Below are positions 35,771 to 45,005 of a DNA stretch of 64,000 bases, one piece after another. The stretch's first letter is position 1; each line of letters begins with the position of its first letter. The stretch is from Solwaraspora sp. WMMD792 (lineage in GTDB: Bacteria; Actinomycetota; Actinomycetes; Mycobacteriales; Micromonosporaceae): NCBI RefSeq assembly GCF_029626105.1, contig NZ_JARUBH010000009.1, positions 620,001 to 684,000 on the forward strand. Reading direction: 5' to 3'. Both the position numbers and the translations under genes were made by a program. Under the pieces are notes generated by a model that was not told the origin of the DNA, did not search any database, and saw nothing but the letters and a program-made list of their open reading frames with translations.

Positions 35771-37051
35771 ATGAAGCGGCGTTGGACCCCTTGGACGCGT
35801 ACGGCGGCGGTCGGCGCCGCCGGCGCGTTGCTGATCGCCGGCTGCAGTGGCGAACCCGGCGGCGGCAGCGACGACGACGGCACCACCCTGACCATCGCGT
35901 ACTGGGGCGACTTCGGCCTCGACGACCTCAAGGCCGAGTACGAGGCAGAGAACCCGGGCGTGCGGATCAACCTCAACTCCGGTGAGTACAACGCTCAGCA
36001 CGAGGACCTGCAGAAGAAGCTGATCGCCGGGTCCGGCGCCGCCGACATCGCCGCCATCGACGAGGGTTTCGTCGTCCAGTTCCGCGAGCAGGCCGACAAG
36101 TTCGTCAACCTGCTGGACAAGGGCGCCGGCCAGTACGAGGAGCGCTATCTCGACTGGAAGTGGCAGCAGACCCTGTCCGCCGACGGGGCCACCCAGATCG
36201 GTCTCGGCACCGACGTCGGCGGGCTGGCCATGTGCTACCGCACCGACCTGTTCGAGGCGGCCGGGCTGCCGACCGACCGGGACGAGGTCTCCGCCCTCTG
36301 GCCCGACTGGGAGTCGTTCGTCGCCACCGGCGAGGAGTACGTCGCGGCCAGCGGCAAGAAGTTCGTCGACTCGGCCACCAACATCTTCAACCCGGTGCTC
36401 GGCCAGCAGCCGGTCGGCCTCTTCGACACCAGCGAGAACCTGGCCATGGAAGGCGGTCCGAAGGTCGCCTTCGACACCGCCGCCGCCGTCGTCGGCGCCG
36501 GACTGTCAGCCAACCTCGCGGCCTTCTCCCCGGAGTGGAACAACGGCTTCGTCAACGGCGACTTCGCCGTGCTGGCCTGCCCGGCGTGGATGATGGGCCA
36601 CATCCAGAACACCGCCCCCGACACCGCCGGCAAGTGGGACGTGGCGGCGATTCCCGGTGGCGGCGGCAACTGGGGCGGCTCGTTCCTAACCGTCCCGGCA
36701 CAGAGCGAGAACGTCGACGAGGCGTACAAGTTCCTGGAGTGGCTGATCCAGCCCGAGCAGCAGATCGAGATCTTCAAGAAGGTCGGCAACCTGCCGTCGC
36801 AGCCGGCGCTCTACGAGGACCCGGCGATCGTCGAGTTCTCCAACCCGTTCTTCAACGACGCTCCGGTCGGCCAGATCTTCTCCGCGACCGCCGCCAACCT
36901 CACCCCGCAGTACCTCGGCCGCAAGAACGGTCCGGTCCGGGTCGCGGTGGAGAACGTCCTCAACCGGCTGCAGAGCGGTGACCTGGAGGGCAAGCCCGAC
37001 GAGGCGTGGACGGAAGCCATCGCGGAAGCCGAAAAGGCGACGAACGCGTAA
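35771..37051 (+). CDS. sugar ABC transporter substrate-binding lipoprotein
   Basis: 426 residues. Signal peptide with lipobox LIAGC (Cys25) followed by a Gly/Ser/Asp linker. The mature part is a family 1 extracellular solute-binding protein: TLTIAYWGDFGLDDLKAEYE at the start and conserved features such as GGGGNWGGSFLTVPAQSENV near residues 300-320. It captures oligosaccharide outside the membrane for the two permeases that follow. ATG 35771 has GGAGG right upstream. Given the beta-mannosidase and mannanase in the same cluster, manno-oligosaccharides are the probable ligand. Confidence 0.92.
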   Translation: MKRRWTPWTRTAAVGAAGALLIAGCSGEPGGGSDDDGTTLTIAYWGDFGLDDLKAEYEAENPGVRINLNSGEYNAQHEDLQKKLIAGSGAADIAAIDEGFVVQFREQADKFVNLLDKGAGQYEERYLDWKWQQTLSADGATQIGLGTDVGGLAMCYRTDLFEAAGLPTDRDEVSALWPDWESFVATGEEYVAASGKKFVDSATNIFNPVLGQQPVGLFDTSENLAMEGGPKVAFDTAAAVVGAGLSANLAAFSPEWNNGFVNGDFAVLACPAWMMGHIQNTAPDTAGKWDVAAIPGGGGNWGGSFLTVPAQSENVDEAYKFLEWLIQPEQQIEIFKKVGNLPSQPALYEDPAIVEFSNPFFNDAPVGQIFSATAANLTPQYLGRKNGPVRVAVENVLNRLQSGDLEGKPDEAWTEAIAEAEKATNA

Positions 37052-37175
37052 CCGCTCGCGGGCCGCGAGCCGCGCGGGCGGGGGTGGGTCTCCGGCGGGA
37101 ACCAAACCGGGTCGGACGCCCACCCCCCGCCACGCTGCGGGCCGGCCGTCGCACGGCTGAATCTGGAGGCAATCC

Positions 37176-38144
37176 ATGTCCGCAACCCGCGCCGCACCAC
37201 CAGCACCGCCACCCGACCCGACCTGGCGTAACCGGATGCACCGCTTCGACATGCGGTACATGCCGTACATCCTGATCTCCCCGTTCTTCCTCCTCTTCAT
37301 CGCCTTCGGACTCTTCCCGATCATCTTCAACGGCGTGGTGGCGCTGCGGCACTGGCGGCTGGACAACGCCGACCTGACCGGCTGGGCCGGGCTGGCGAAC
37401 TTCCGGCGGCTGTTCACCGACGACAGCTTCTGGAACGCGCTGTACAACACGTTCGGCATCTTCGTGCTGTCCACCGTGCCGCAGCTGTTCCTGGCCCTGA
37501 TCATCGCGTCGCTGCTGAACCGCAAGCTGCGGGCGCAGACCTGGTTCCGGGTCGGCATCCTGCTGCCGTACATCACCCCGATCACCGCGTCGACGCTGCT
37601 GTTCGCGGTCTTCTTCGCCCGCGACTTCGGCATCGCCAACTGGGTGCTCGACGTACTGAACCTGCGCGGCGAGGCGCCGATCGACTGGCGGTCCAGCAAG
37701 GCCGCGTCCTGGGTCGCCATCGCCACCATGGTCAACTGGAAGTGGATCGGCTACAACGCGCTGATCTACCTGGCCGCGATGCAGTCGATCCCGCGCGACA
37801 TCTACGAGGCGGCCGCGGTCGACGGCGCCGGCCCGTGGCGGCAGCTCTGGCGGATCACCGTACCGATGATCCGACCGGTGGTGGTCTTCACCGTGATCCT
37901 GTCCACCATCGGCGGGCTGCAACTGTTCACCGAGCCGATGCTGTTCGAGCAGAACTCGCAGGCCGCCACCGGGGGGTCCAACGGCCAGTTCCAGACCATC
38001 GCCCAGCTGATCTACAAGGTCGGCTGGAAGGACCTCAACCTCGGGTACGCCGCCGCGATGTCCTGGGCGCTGTTCCTGATCATCGTGATCATCGCGGTCG
38101 TCAACGCGCTGGTCGCCAACCGGCTGGGCGGAGGCCGCAAATGA
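37176..38144 (+). CDS. sugar ABC transporter permease (MalF-like)
   Basis: 322 residues with six transmembrane helices, the first at YMPYILISPFFLLFIAFGLF. The EAA loop that docks the ATPase is IPRDIYEAAAVDGAGPWRQL. It pairs with the following permease, whose ATG overlaps its stop as ATGA. GGAGG lies at 37162-37166. No ATPase gene is in the cluster, so a shared MsiK-type ATPase encoded elsewhere must power the system, as is common in actinobacteria. Confidence 0.93.
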   Translation: MSATRAAPPAPPPDPTWRNRMHRFDMRYMPYILISPFFLLFIAFGLFPIIFNGVVALRHWRLDNADLTGWAGLANFRRLFTDDSFWNALYNTFGIFVLSTVPQLFLALIIASLLNRKLRAQTWFRVGILLPYITPITASTLLFAVFFARDFGIANWVLDVLNLRGEAPIDWRSSKAASWVAIATMVNWKWIGYNALIYLAAMQSIPRDIYEAAAVDGAGPWRQLWRITVPMIRPVVVFTVILSTIGGLQLFTEPMLFEQNSQAATGGSNGQFQTIAQLIYKVGWKDLNLGYAAAMSWALFLIIVIIAVVNALVANRLGGGRK

Positions 38145-39097
38145 GCACCAGCACCGTCGGCCGTTCCCCGGCAGACCACCCCGACCACCCCGGCCGGCCA
38201 GGTCAGGCCGGCGGCGGCCGGCCACCGAGCCGGCGACGGCGCAACGCCGCGCTGATGGGCCGTGCCCCGGCCAGTACGCCGGGCAGCTTCTGGAACTACC
38301 TGTTCCTCAGCCTGGTCATCCTGTTCTCCGCGTTCCCGCTCTACTGGATGGTGGTGATCGCCAGCGGCACCGACGCCGACCTGGCAAAGATCCCGCCGCA
38401 GCTGCTGCCCGGCGGCCAACTGCTCAACAACGTCAACGAGGTCTTCACCCTCAAGAACGTCTACTTCGTCCAGTCGTTGGGCAACAGTTTCGTCGTCTCG
38501 TCGATCGTGACGTTCTCGGTGCTGTTCTTCTGCTCGCTGGCCGGCTTCGCCTTCGCCAAGCTGCGGTTCGCCGGCCGCAACGCGCTGATGGTCGTCGTGG
38601 TGCTGACCCTCACCGTGCCCAACCAGCTGGGTGTGGTCGCCCTCTACATCCTGATGGGCGAACTCGGCTGGAACGGCACCCTGGTCGCGGTCATCGTGCC
38701 CGGCCTGGTCACCGCGTTCGGCGTGTTCTACATGCGGCAGTTCATCCTCGAAGCGGTGCCCGACGAGCTGATCGAGGCCGGTCGGATCGACGGTGCCACC
38801 ACCCTGCGGATCTACTGGAGCGTGGTGCTGCCGGCGGTCCGCCCGGCGATGGCCGTGCTCGGCCTGCTCACCTTCGTGGCCACCTGGAACGACTTCCAGT
38901 GGCCGCTGATCACCCTCGGCGGCACCTACTACCCGACGTCGATGGTGGCCCTGTCCGACCTGGCCAGCGGCAACTACGTGCTCTACCGGCGGGTGCTCGC
39001 CGGTGCGTTCGTGGCGACCATCCCGCTGTTGATCATGCTCTTCATCGGTGGCCGGCAGATCGTCCGGGGAATCATGGAAGGCGCCGTCAAGAACTGA
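38141..39097 (+). CDS. sugar ABC transporter permease (MalG-like)
   Basis: 318 residues. A Pro/Gly/Arg-rich cytoplasmic start is followed by six helices, the first being YLFLSLVILFSAFPLYWMVV. The EAA loop reads VPDELIEAGRIDGATTLRIY. Its ATG overlaps the stop of the first permease by 4 nt. Together they form the importer channel for the sugar captured by the upstream lipoprotein. The beta-mannosidase gene begins 56 nt later in the same direction. Confidence 0.93.
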   Translation: MSTSTVGRSPADHPDHPGRPGQAGGGRPPSRRRRNAALMGRAPASTPGSFWNYLFLSLVILFSAFPLYWMVVIASGTDADLAKIPPQLLPGGQLLNNVNEVFTLKNVYFVQSLGNSFVVSSIVTFSVLFFCSLAGFAFAKLRFAGRNALMVVVVLTLTVPNQLGVVALYILMGELGWNGTLVAVIVPGLVTAFGVFYMRQFILEAVPDELIEAGRIDGATTLRIYWSVVLPAVRPAMAVLGLLTFVATWNDFQWPLITLGGTYYPTSMVALSDLASGNYVLYRRVLAGAFVATIPLLIMLFIGGRQIVRGIMEGAVKN

Positions 39098-39153
39098 CCG
39101 ACCCGGAACCCGTACCGTGGCCCAGTCCCGATCCAGCACTAGTGAGGTATGGC

Positions 39154-41700
39154 ATGAACTCCGTACGACCGCTCCACGAGGGCTGGACCGTACGACCCGC
39201 CGACGGGTCCGACGTACCCGACGACGTCGGTGACCGCAGCGTCCCCGCGGCCGTACCCGGCTGCGTCCACACCGACCTGCTCGCCGCCGGTCTGATCCCC
39301 GACCCCTACCTCGACGACAACGAGAACCGGCTGTCGTGGATCGGCCGGACCGACTGGGTCTACGAGACCACATTCGACTGGGTAGACCCGGGTGACCCCC
39401 GGGTCGACCTGGTCTGCGCCGGCCTGGACACCGTCGCCACCGTCACCCTCAACGACGTCGAACTGGGCCGCACCGCCAACATGCACCGCGGCTACCGGTT
39501 CGACGCCCGCGCGGCGCTGCACCCCGGGCGCAACACCCTGCGGGTGCGGTTCGACTCCGCGTACCGACACGCCGAAGCGGTCCGCGACCGGCTCGGCGAC
39601 CGGCCCAACGCCTACCCGGAACCGTTCAACTTCATCCGCAAGATGGCCTGCAACTTCGGCTGGGACTGGGGCCCCAACCTGGTCACCGCCGGCATCTGGC
39701 AGGAGATCGGCCTGCACGCCTGGGCCGTCGCCCGGCTGGCCAGCGTCCGCCCGCTGGTCACCGTCGACCACACCAGCGGTACGGCCAGCGGTACGGCCAG
39801 CGGGTCGGCCGGCGACGATGGGCCCGGCGGTGGTGCGCCGGGCGGTGTCACCGGCCGGGTCGAGGTACACATCGACGTCGACCGCGCAGACGGTGCCGAC
39901 GCCCCGCTGACCGTGGTCGCCGCCGTCGCCGGGGCCCGCGCCGAAGCGGTCGTCCCGGCCGGGCAGCGCAGCGCCGTCGTCACCCTCACCGTCGCCGAGC
40001 CCGAGCTGTGGTGGCCCCGGGGGTACGGCAAACCCGCCCGACACGCACTCGACGTCACGCTGCACCGGGCCGACGGCAGCACACTCGACACCTGGCAGCG
40101 GCACATCGGCTTCCGGTCGGTCCGCCTGGACACCACCGCCGACCCCGCCGGCAGTGCGTTCACCCTGGTCGTCAACGAGATGCCGGTCTTCGTCCGGGGC
40201 GTCAACTGGATCCCCGACGACGCGTTCCCCACCCGCGTCGACCGGGCCCGCTACGCCCACCGGTTCGGCCAGGCCGTCGACGCCGGCGTCAACTTCCTGC
40301 GGATCTGGGGCGGCGGACGCTACGAATCCGAGGACTTCTACGACCTCGCCGACGAGCTGGGCCTGCTCGTCGGGCAGGACTTCCTGTTCGCCTGCGCCGC
40401 GTACCCGGAGGAGGAGCCGATCGCCGGCGAGGTCGCCGCGGAGGCCCGTTACCAGGTCGCCCGGCTCACCCCGCACCCCAGTCTGGTGCTGTGGACTGGC
40501 AACAACGAGAACATCTGGGGCTGGCACGACTGGGGCTGGCAGGAGGTCCTCGACGGACGCACCTGGGGGCTCGGCTACTACCTCGACGTGCTGCCCGGCA
40601 TCGTCGCCGAACTCGACCCGACCCGCCCGTACTGGCCGGGCAGCCCTTACTCCGGCCGCGACGACCTGCACCCCAACGACCCGGCGCACGGCACCATGCA
40701 CATCTGGGACGTGTGGAACACCGACGACTACCTGAAGTACCGGCAGTACGTGCCCCGGTTCCTCGCCGAGTTCGGCTACCAGGGGCCACCCGCGTACGCC
40801 ACCCTGCGCCGCGCGATCAGTGACGACCCGCTCGCGTCGGACTCGCCCGGCATGGCCCACCACCAGAAAGCCGCCGACGGCGACCGGAAACTGCGACGCG
40901 GCCTGGACGCGCACCTGCCCGCGCCACGCGACTTCGACGACTGGCACTACCTGACCCAGCTCAACCAGGCGCGGGCGATCGCCGTCGGGGTGCGGCACTT
41001 CCGCTCCCACCGGGGCGTCTGCATGGGCACCATCCTGTGGCAGCTCAACGACTGCTGGCCGGTCACCTCGTGGGCCGCCGTCGACGGTGACGGCCGGCGC
41101 AAACCCCTGTGGTACGCGCTGCGCGACGCCTACGCCGACCGGCTGCTCACCATCGAACCCCGCGACGGTGGACTAGCCCTGGTCGCGGTCAACGACACCG
41201 GCACCGACTGGCACCCGCAGACCGACGTCACCCGGCTCACCCTGGCCGGCGAACCACTGGCCAAGATCGGCTACCAGCTGGCCGTACCGGCCCACTCGGC
41301 GGTCACCGTGCCGCTCTACCCCGACCTGGCCGCCACCGACGACCCGCGCCGTGAGCTGCTGCTCGCCGACACGGCCGGGCAGCGGGCCTGGTGGTTCTTC
41401 GCCGAGGACAACGAGGTCGACTACCCGGTTGCCGGGTACGACGCGGCGGTCGAGCCGACCGACGGTGGGCTGCGGGTCACCGTCACCGCCCGGACCGTCC
41501 TGCGTGACCTGACCCTCTACCCGGACCGGCTCGACCCGGCCGCCGAAGTGGACCGGGCACTGGTCACCCTGCTGCCCGGCGAGTCGACGGAGTTCGTGGT
41601 CCGCACCGGGGCCGAGCTGGACCCGGCGGCGTTGACCAGCCGGCCGGTGCTGCGCTGCGTCAACGACATGGTCAACGACACCCCGGCGGCCGGCGCATGA
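39154..41700 (+). CDS. beta-mannosidase, glycoside hydrolase family 2
   Basis: 848 residues, no signal peptide, so it works in the cytoplasm on imported oligosaccharides. The N-terminal GH2 sugar-binding domain has VPGCVHTDLLAAGLIPDPY, and FNFIRKMACNFGWDWGP is the beta-mannosidase hallmark. The acid/base is E452 in TGNNENIWG; the nucleophile is E539 in FLAEFGYQGPP. An insert rich in Gly/Ser/Thr repeats (about residues 208-230) is unusual. ATG 39154 has AGTGAGG upstream. It releases mannose from the non-reducing ends of beta-1,4-manno-oligosaccharides. The ROK kinase gene overlaps its stop by 4 nt. Confidence 0.94.
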   Translation: MNSVRPLHEGWTVRPADGSDVPDDVGDRSVPAAVPGCVHTDLLAAGLIPDPYLDDNENRLSWIGRTDWVYETTFDWVDPGDPRVDLVCAGLDTVATVTLNDVELGRTANMHRGYRFDARAALHPGRNTLRVRFDSAYRHAEAVRDRLGDRPNAYPEPFNFIRKMACNFGWDWGPNLVTAGIWQEIGLHAWAVARLASVRPLVTVDHTSGTASGTASGSAGDDGPGGGAPGGVTGRVEVHIDVDRADGADAPLTVVAAVAGARAEAVVPAGQRSAVVTLTVAEPELWWPRGYGKPARHALDVTLHRADGSTLDTWQRHIGFRSVRLDTTADPAGSAFTLVVNEMPVFVRGVNWIPDDAFPTRVDRARYAHRFGQAVDAGVNFLRIWGGGRYESEDFYDLADELGLLVGQDFLFACAAYPEEEPIAGEVAAEARYQVARLTPHPSLVLWTGNNENIWGWHDWGWQEVLDGRTWGLGYYLDVLPGIVAELDPTRPYWPGSPYSGRDDLHPNDPAHGTMHIWDVWNTDDYLKYRQYVPRFLAEFGYQGPPAYATLRRAISDDPLASDSPGMAHHQKAADGDRKLRRGLDAHLPAPRDFDDWHYLTQLNQARAIAVGVRHFRSHRGVCMGTILWQLNDCWPVTSWAAVDGDGRRKPLWYALRDAYADRLLTIEPRDGGLALVAVNDTGTDWHPQTDVTRLTLAGEPLAKIGYQLAVPAHSAVTVPLYPDLAATDDPRRELLLADTAGQRAWWFFAEDNEVDYPVAGYDAAVEPTDGGLRVTVTARTVLRDLTLYPDRLDPAAEVDRALVTLLPGESTEFVVRTGAELDPAALTSRPVLRCVNDMVNDTPAAGA

Positions 41701-42671
41701 GCGCCGGCCCGGCGATCGCCGGCCGGTCAGCGGCCGACCGCGCCCCCGGCCCGGTTCTCGCGATCGACGTCGGCGGCACCAAGCTGGCCGCCGCCGTCGT
41801 CGAACCTGACGGCACCATCGCCGTGCAGGGCGCGGTGCCGACCCCGGCCGGCGGGGACACCGCGACGGTCACCGCCGCCCTGCACCGGGTGGTCCGCCAG
41901 GTCGTCGGCGACCGGGACCCGGCTACGCTGACCGCGCTCGGCGTCGGCTCGGCCGGCCCGCTCGACCCGGCCGCCGGCACCGTCAGCCCGATCAACATCC
42001 ACGCGTGGCGCGACTTCGGCATCCTCGATTCGCTGCGGCCGCTGCTGCCCGGTCGGCCGGCGGTGCTCGCCGGCGACGGGCACTGCATGGCGCTCGGCGA
42101 ACACTGGCTCGGCGGCTACCCCGGCCGAGCCCTGCTCGGCATGGTGGTTTCCACCGGCGTCGGCGGCGGACTTGTCATCGACGGCCGAGTCCACCCGGGC
42201 GGCAGCGGCAACGCCGGCCACATCGGACACATCGTGGTGGACATGACCGGACCGCCCTGCCCCTGTGGTGGGCGCGGCTGTGTCGAGGCGATCGCCAGCG
42301 GTCCGGCGATGGTCCGCTGGGCCGTCGACCAGGGCTGGACGCCGGGGGAGCGGCCGGCCGACGCCCGTACCCTCGCCGAGGACGCCCGGGCCGGCGTACC
42401 GCTCGCCGTCGCCGCGTTCGGGCGGGGCGCGACCGCCCTGGCCGCCGCAGTGGTCTCCGCCACCGCGCTGGTCGAGCTCGACGACGTCGTCATCGGCGGC
42501 GGGGTGGCTGCCGCCGGTGACCTGCTCTTCGCTCCGCTGCGCGCGGCCGTGGCGGAGCTTGCCGGGCTCGACTTCGTCCGTCGGGTCCGGATCCACACCA
42601 GCAGCCTCGGCAACGACGCGGGGTTGCTCGGTGCCGCCGCACTCGCCCTGGAGGCCGCCGCGCGTCAGTGA
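41697..42671 (+). CDS. ROK-family sugar kinase
   Basis: 324 residues. The phosphate-binding motif AIDVGGTKLAAAVV is near the start, and the zinc motif CPCGGRGCVEAIASG is intact, so this is a kinase type ROK protein without the helix-turn-helix of the regulator type. Start ATG overlaps the beta-mannosidase stop (ATGA). It likely phosphorylates mannose or glucose released in the cytoplasm; the exact sugar is inferred from context. A mannanase gene follows after 34 nt. Confidence 0.9.
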   Translation: MSAGPAIAGRSAADRAPGPVLAIDVGGTKLAAAVVEPDGTIAVQGAVPTPAGGDTATVTAALHRVVRQVVGDRDPATLTALGVGSAGPLDPAAGTVSPINIHAWRDFGILDSLRPLLPGRPAVLAGDGHCMALGEHWLGGYPGRALLGMVVSTGVGGGLVIDGRVHPGGSGNAGHIGHIVVDMTGPPCPCGGRGCVEAIASGPAMVRWAVDQGWTPGERPADARTLAEDARAGVPLAVAAFGRGATALAAAVVSATALVELDDVVIGGGVAAAGDLLFAPLRAAVAELAGLDFVRRVRIHTSSLGNDAGLLGAAALALEAAARQ

Positions 42672-42705
42672 CCTCCACCGCTCCACGGTCAAGGAGAACC
42701 CCGCA

Positions 42706-44727
42706 ATGCGCCCACGCTCCGCCGGCCTGCTGCTGGCACTGGCCGGACTGCTGCTGACCGCAGCGGCAGTCCCGGCCCAGGCCGCACCGCCGGCCCACCA
42801 TCCCGGTCATCCCGGCAATCCCGGTACGCCTGGTCAGCCGACCGCCGGATTCGTCACCCGGCACGGCGACGACCTCACACTCGACGGCCGGAAGTTCCGG
42901 TTCGCCGGCAGCAACAACTACTATCTGATGTACAAGTCGCCGACGATGGTCGACGACGTGTTCGCCGACGCGAAGGCAGCCGGGTTCACCGTGCTGCGTA
43001 CCTGGGGATTCCTCGACATCGGCAACGCCGACGGCTCCGACTCGGTCGCCGGCCCGGCCGACGGCGTCTACTTCCAGTACTTCGACGGCGAACGGTCGGC
43101 GTACAACGACGGCCCGGACGGCCTGCAACGCCTCGACTACGTCCTCGCCGTCGCCCGCGAAGCCGGCATCAAACTGGTGATTCCGCTGACCAACAACTGG
43201 CGCGACTTCGGCGGCATGGACCAGTACGTGCGCTGGCGCGGCGGGCAGTACCACGACGACTTCTACACCGACCCGGTGATCCGCGGCTGGTACAAAGACT
43301 GGATCAGCCATGTGCTGAACCGCACCAACACCATCACCGGGGTCAAGTACCGCGACGATCCGACGGTGATGACCTGGGAGCTGGGCAACGAGCCGCGCTG
43401 CAAGGGCTCCGGCGTCTACCCGCCGTCACCGGACTGCACCACCGACACGCTCACCGCCTGGGCCGACGAGATGACCCGGCACGTCAAGTCGATCGCTCCC
43501 CGGCAACTGGTCAGCGTCGGTGACGAAGGCTTCTTCTGTGACGATCCGACCAGCGCCGACTGGACCATCAACTGTGGTGAAGGCGTGGACAGCGTCGCGC
43601 TGAGCAGGCTGCCCGCCGTCGACGTCGTCTCCTACCACCTCTACCCGGACCACTGGGGCAAGGACGCCGCCTGGGGCACCGAGTGGATCACCCGGCACGC
43701 CCACGAGGCGAAGAAGGTCCGCAAGCCGGTGATGCTCGGCGAGTTCGGCATCCACGACAAGTCGACCCGCAACGTCGTCTACCGCGACTGGACCGACACG
43801 GCGATCGCTGGCGGCACCAGCGGTTTCCTCTACTGGATCCTCTCCGGTGTGCAGGACGACGGCAGCCACTACCCGGACTACGACGGCTACACCGTCTACT
43901 GCCCGAGCCCGGTCTGCACCACGCTGTCGAACGCGGGCGCGGCGGTGCGCGGTGACAAGCGGCCGTGGCCGCCGGTCGCCGACCACGACACCAGCACCGT
44001 CGAGTTCGGCCAGGTCGCGACGCTGCGGCCGGCGGCCAACGACATCGCCTGGCGGGGTACGGTGCGAGCCGCCACCATCGACCTGGACCCGACGGAACGC
44101 GGCCAGCAGAAGCAGGTGACCGTCGACGGCGGGGAGTTCGCGCTCGGCGGCGACGGTGCGGTGACCTTCACCCCGGCGGACGGCTTCGCCGGCCGGGCCA
44201 CCGCCCACTACCGGGTGTGGGACCGGGCCTGGCGTGCCTCCAACGTCGCCGACCTGGTGGTCACGGTGAAACCGGACCCGGCCGGGGTGCAGACCCTGTT
44301 CTCGTTCGAGACCGGCACCGACGGTTGGGGGCCGCCGTCGTGGGAGCCGGGCATCGGCAGCGTCGCCCAGTCGGACGCGTTCGCCACCGACGGGTCGTAC
44401 GGGCTGCGGGTCGACTCGGTCACCGGCGGCTGGTTCGGCACGTCGTTCGCCGAGCCGGTGGACCTGTCCGGCCGGGTGACCCTCAAGTACGACCTGCGTA
44501 CCGACCCGTCGGTGGGCACCAACGCGGCGATCGCCGTGCAGACCGGGCCGTCCTACACCTGGTGCCAGTCGACGTTCACCTGGTTGAACCAGGACTGGAC
44601 CGGCACCGCCGAGATCGACCTGCTGACCGAGATGTCGTGTGACGCCGAGGCGCTGGCCGACGTGCGGGAGTTCTACGTCTACGTCAACCCGGGCACCGTC
44701 CACATCGACAACGTCCGGGTCGAGTAG
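42706..44727 (+). CDS. secreted GH5-like endo-beta-mannanase with C-terminal binding domain
   Basis: 673 residues. Signal peptide ends near AAVPAQAA. The catalytic domain (about 45-420) has FAGSNNYYLMYKS and LRTWGF typical of the GH5 mannanases (subfamily 7 type), acid/base E229 in WELGNEPRC and nucleophile E346 in VMLGEFGIH. An Ig-like or cadherin-like linker domain follows (about 425-525), then a beta-sandwich beginning LFSFETGTDGWGPPSWE that looks like a carbohydrate-binding module. It would cut mannan outside the cell into the oligosaccharides imported by the same cluster. AAGGAG lies 9 nt before ATG 42706. Confidence 0.9.
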   Translation: MRPRSAGLLLALAGLLLTAAAVPAQAAPPAHHPGHPGNPGTPGQPTAGFVTRHGDDLTLDGRKFRFAGSNNYYLMYKSPTMVDDVFADAKAAGFTVLRTWGFLDIGNADGSDSVAGPADGVYFQYFDGERSAYNDGPDGLQRLDYVLAVAREAGIKLVIPLTNNWRDFGGMDQYVRWRGGQYHDDFYTDPVIRGWYKDWISHVLNRTNTITGVKYRDDPTVMTWELGNEPRCKGSGVYPPSPDCTTDTLTAWADEMTRHVKSIAPRQLVSVGDEGFFCDDPTSADWTINCGEGVDSVALSRLPAVDVVSYHLYPDHWGKDAAWGTEWITRHAHEAKKVRKPVMLGEFGIHDKSTRNVVYRDWTDTAIAGGTSGFLYWILSGVQDDGSHYPDYDGYTVYCPSPVCTTLSNAGAAVRGDKRPWPPVADHDTSTVEFGQVATLRPAANDIAWRGTVRAATIDLDPTERGQQKQVTVDGGEFALGGDGAVTFTPADGFAGRATAHYRVWDRAWRASNVADLVVTVKPDPAGVQTLFSFETGTDGWGPPSWEPGIGSVAQSDAFATDGSYGLRVDSVTGGWFGTSFAEPVDLSGRVTLKYDLRTDPSVGTNAAIAVQTGPSYTWCQSTFTWLNQDWTGTAEIDLLTEMSCDAEALADVREFYVYVNPGTVHIDNVRVE

Positions 44728-44752
44728 GACGGCGCGGTCACCGGTACGCGTC

Positions 44753-44787
44753 GAGCCCCGGCCCCCGTCGGCGTGGGGCCGGGGCTC
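44753..44787. terminator. terminator of the mannan operon
   Basis: A perfect 13-bp inverted repeat (44753-44765 and 44775-44787) with a 9-nt loop lies 26 nt after the mannanase stop and before the convergent DUF397 gene. Confidence 0.8.
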
Positions 44788-44819
44788 GTCACGTCGTTGC
44801 TAACTGCTGGCCCAGCGGC

Positions 44820-45005
44820 TCAGCGGAGCGTGGGTGCCTCAGCGACGAACGACCGCCAGGCGGTCGGGCCGAAGGCGAGCGTCGGACCACCCTGGTCCTT
44901 GCTGTCGCGGACCAGGATGCGACCGGGAAGGTTGTCCGCCACCTCGACACAGTCGCTTCCGTTGCTGTTGCTGCGGCTGGACTTGCGCCACGCCGGCTCG
45001 GTCAT
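44820..45005 (-). CDS. DUF397 family small protein (module 2)
   Basis: 61 residues: WRKSSRSNSNGSDCVEVADN then LPGRILVRDSKD and FGPTAWRSFV. It is a close paralogue of the protein encoded at 21.7 kb, at both protein and DNA level. It overlaps the upstream DUF5753 regulator gene by ATGA, so the two are coupled. Role as for the first module: likely partner of the adjacent regulator. Confidence 0.87.
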   Translation of the reverse strand: MTEPAWRKSSRSNSNGSDCVEVADNLPGRILVRDSKDQGGPTLAFGPTAWRSFVAEAPTLR

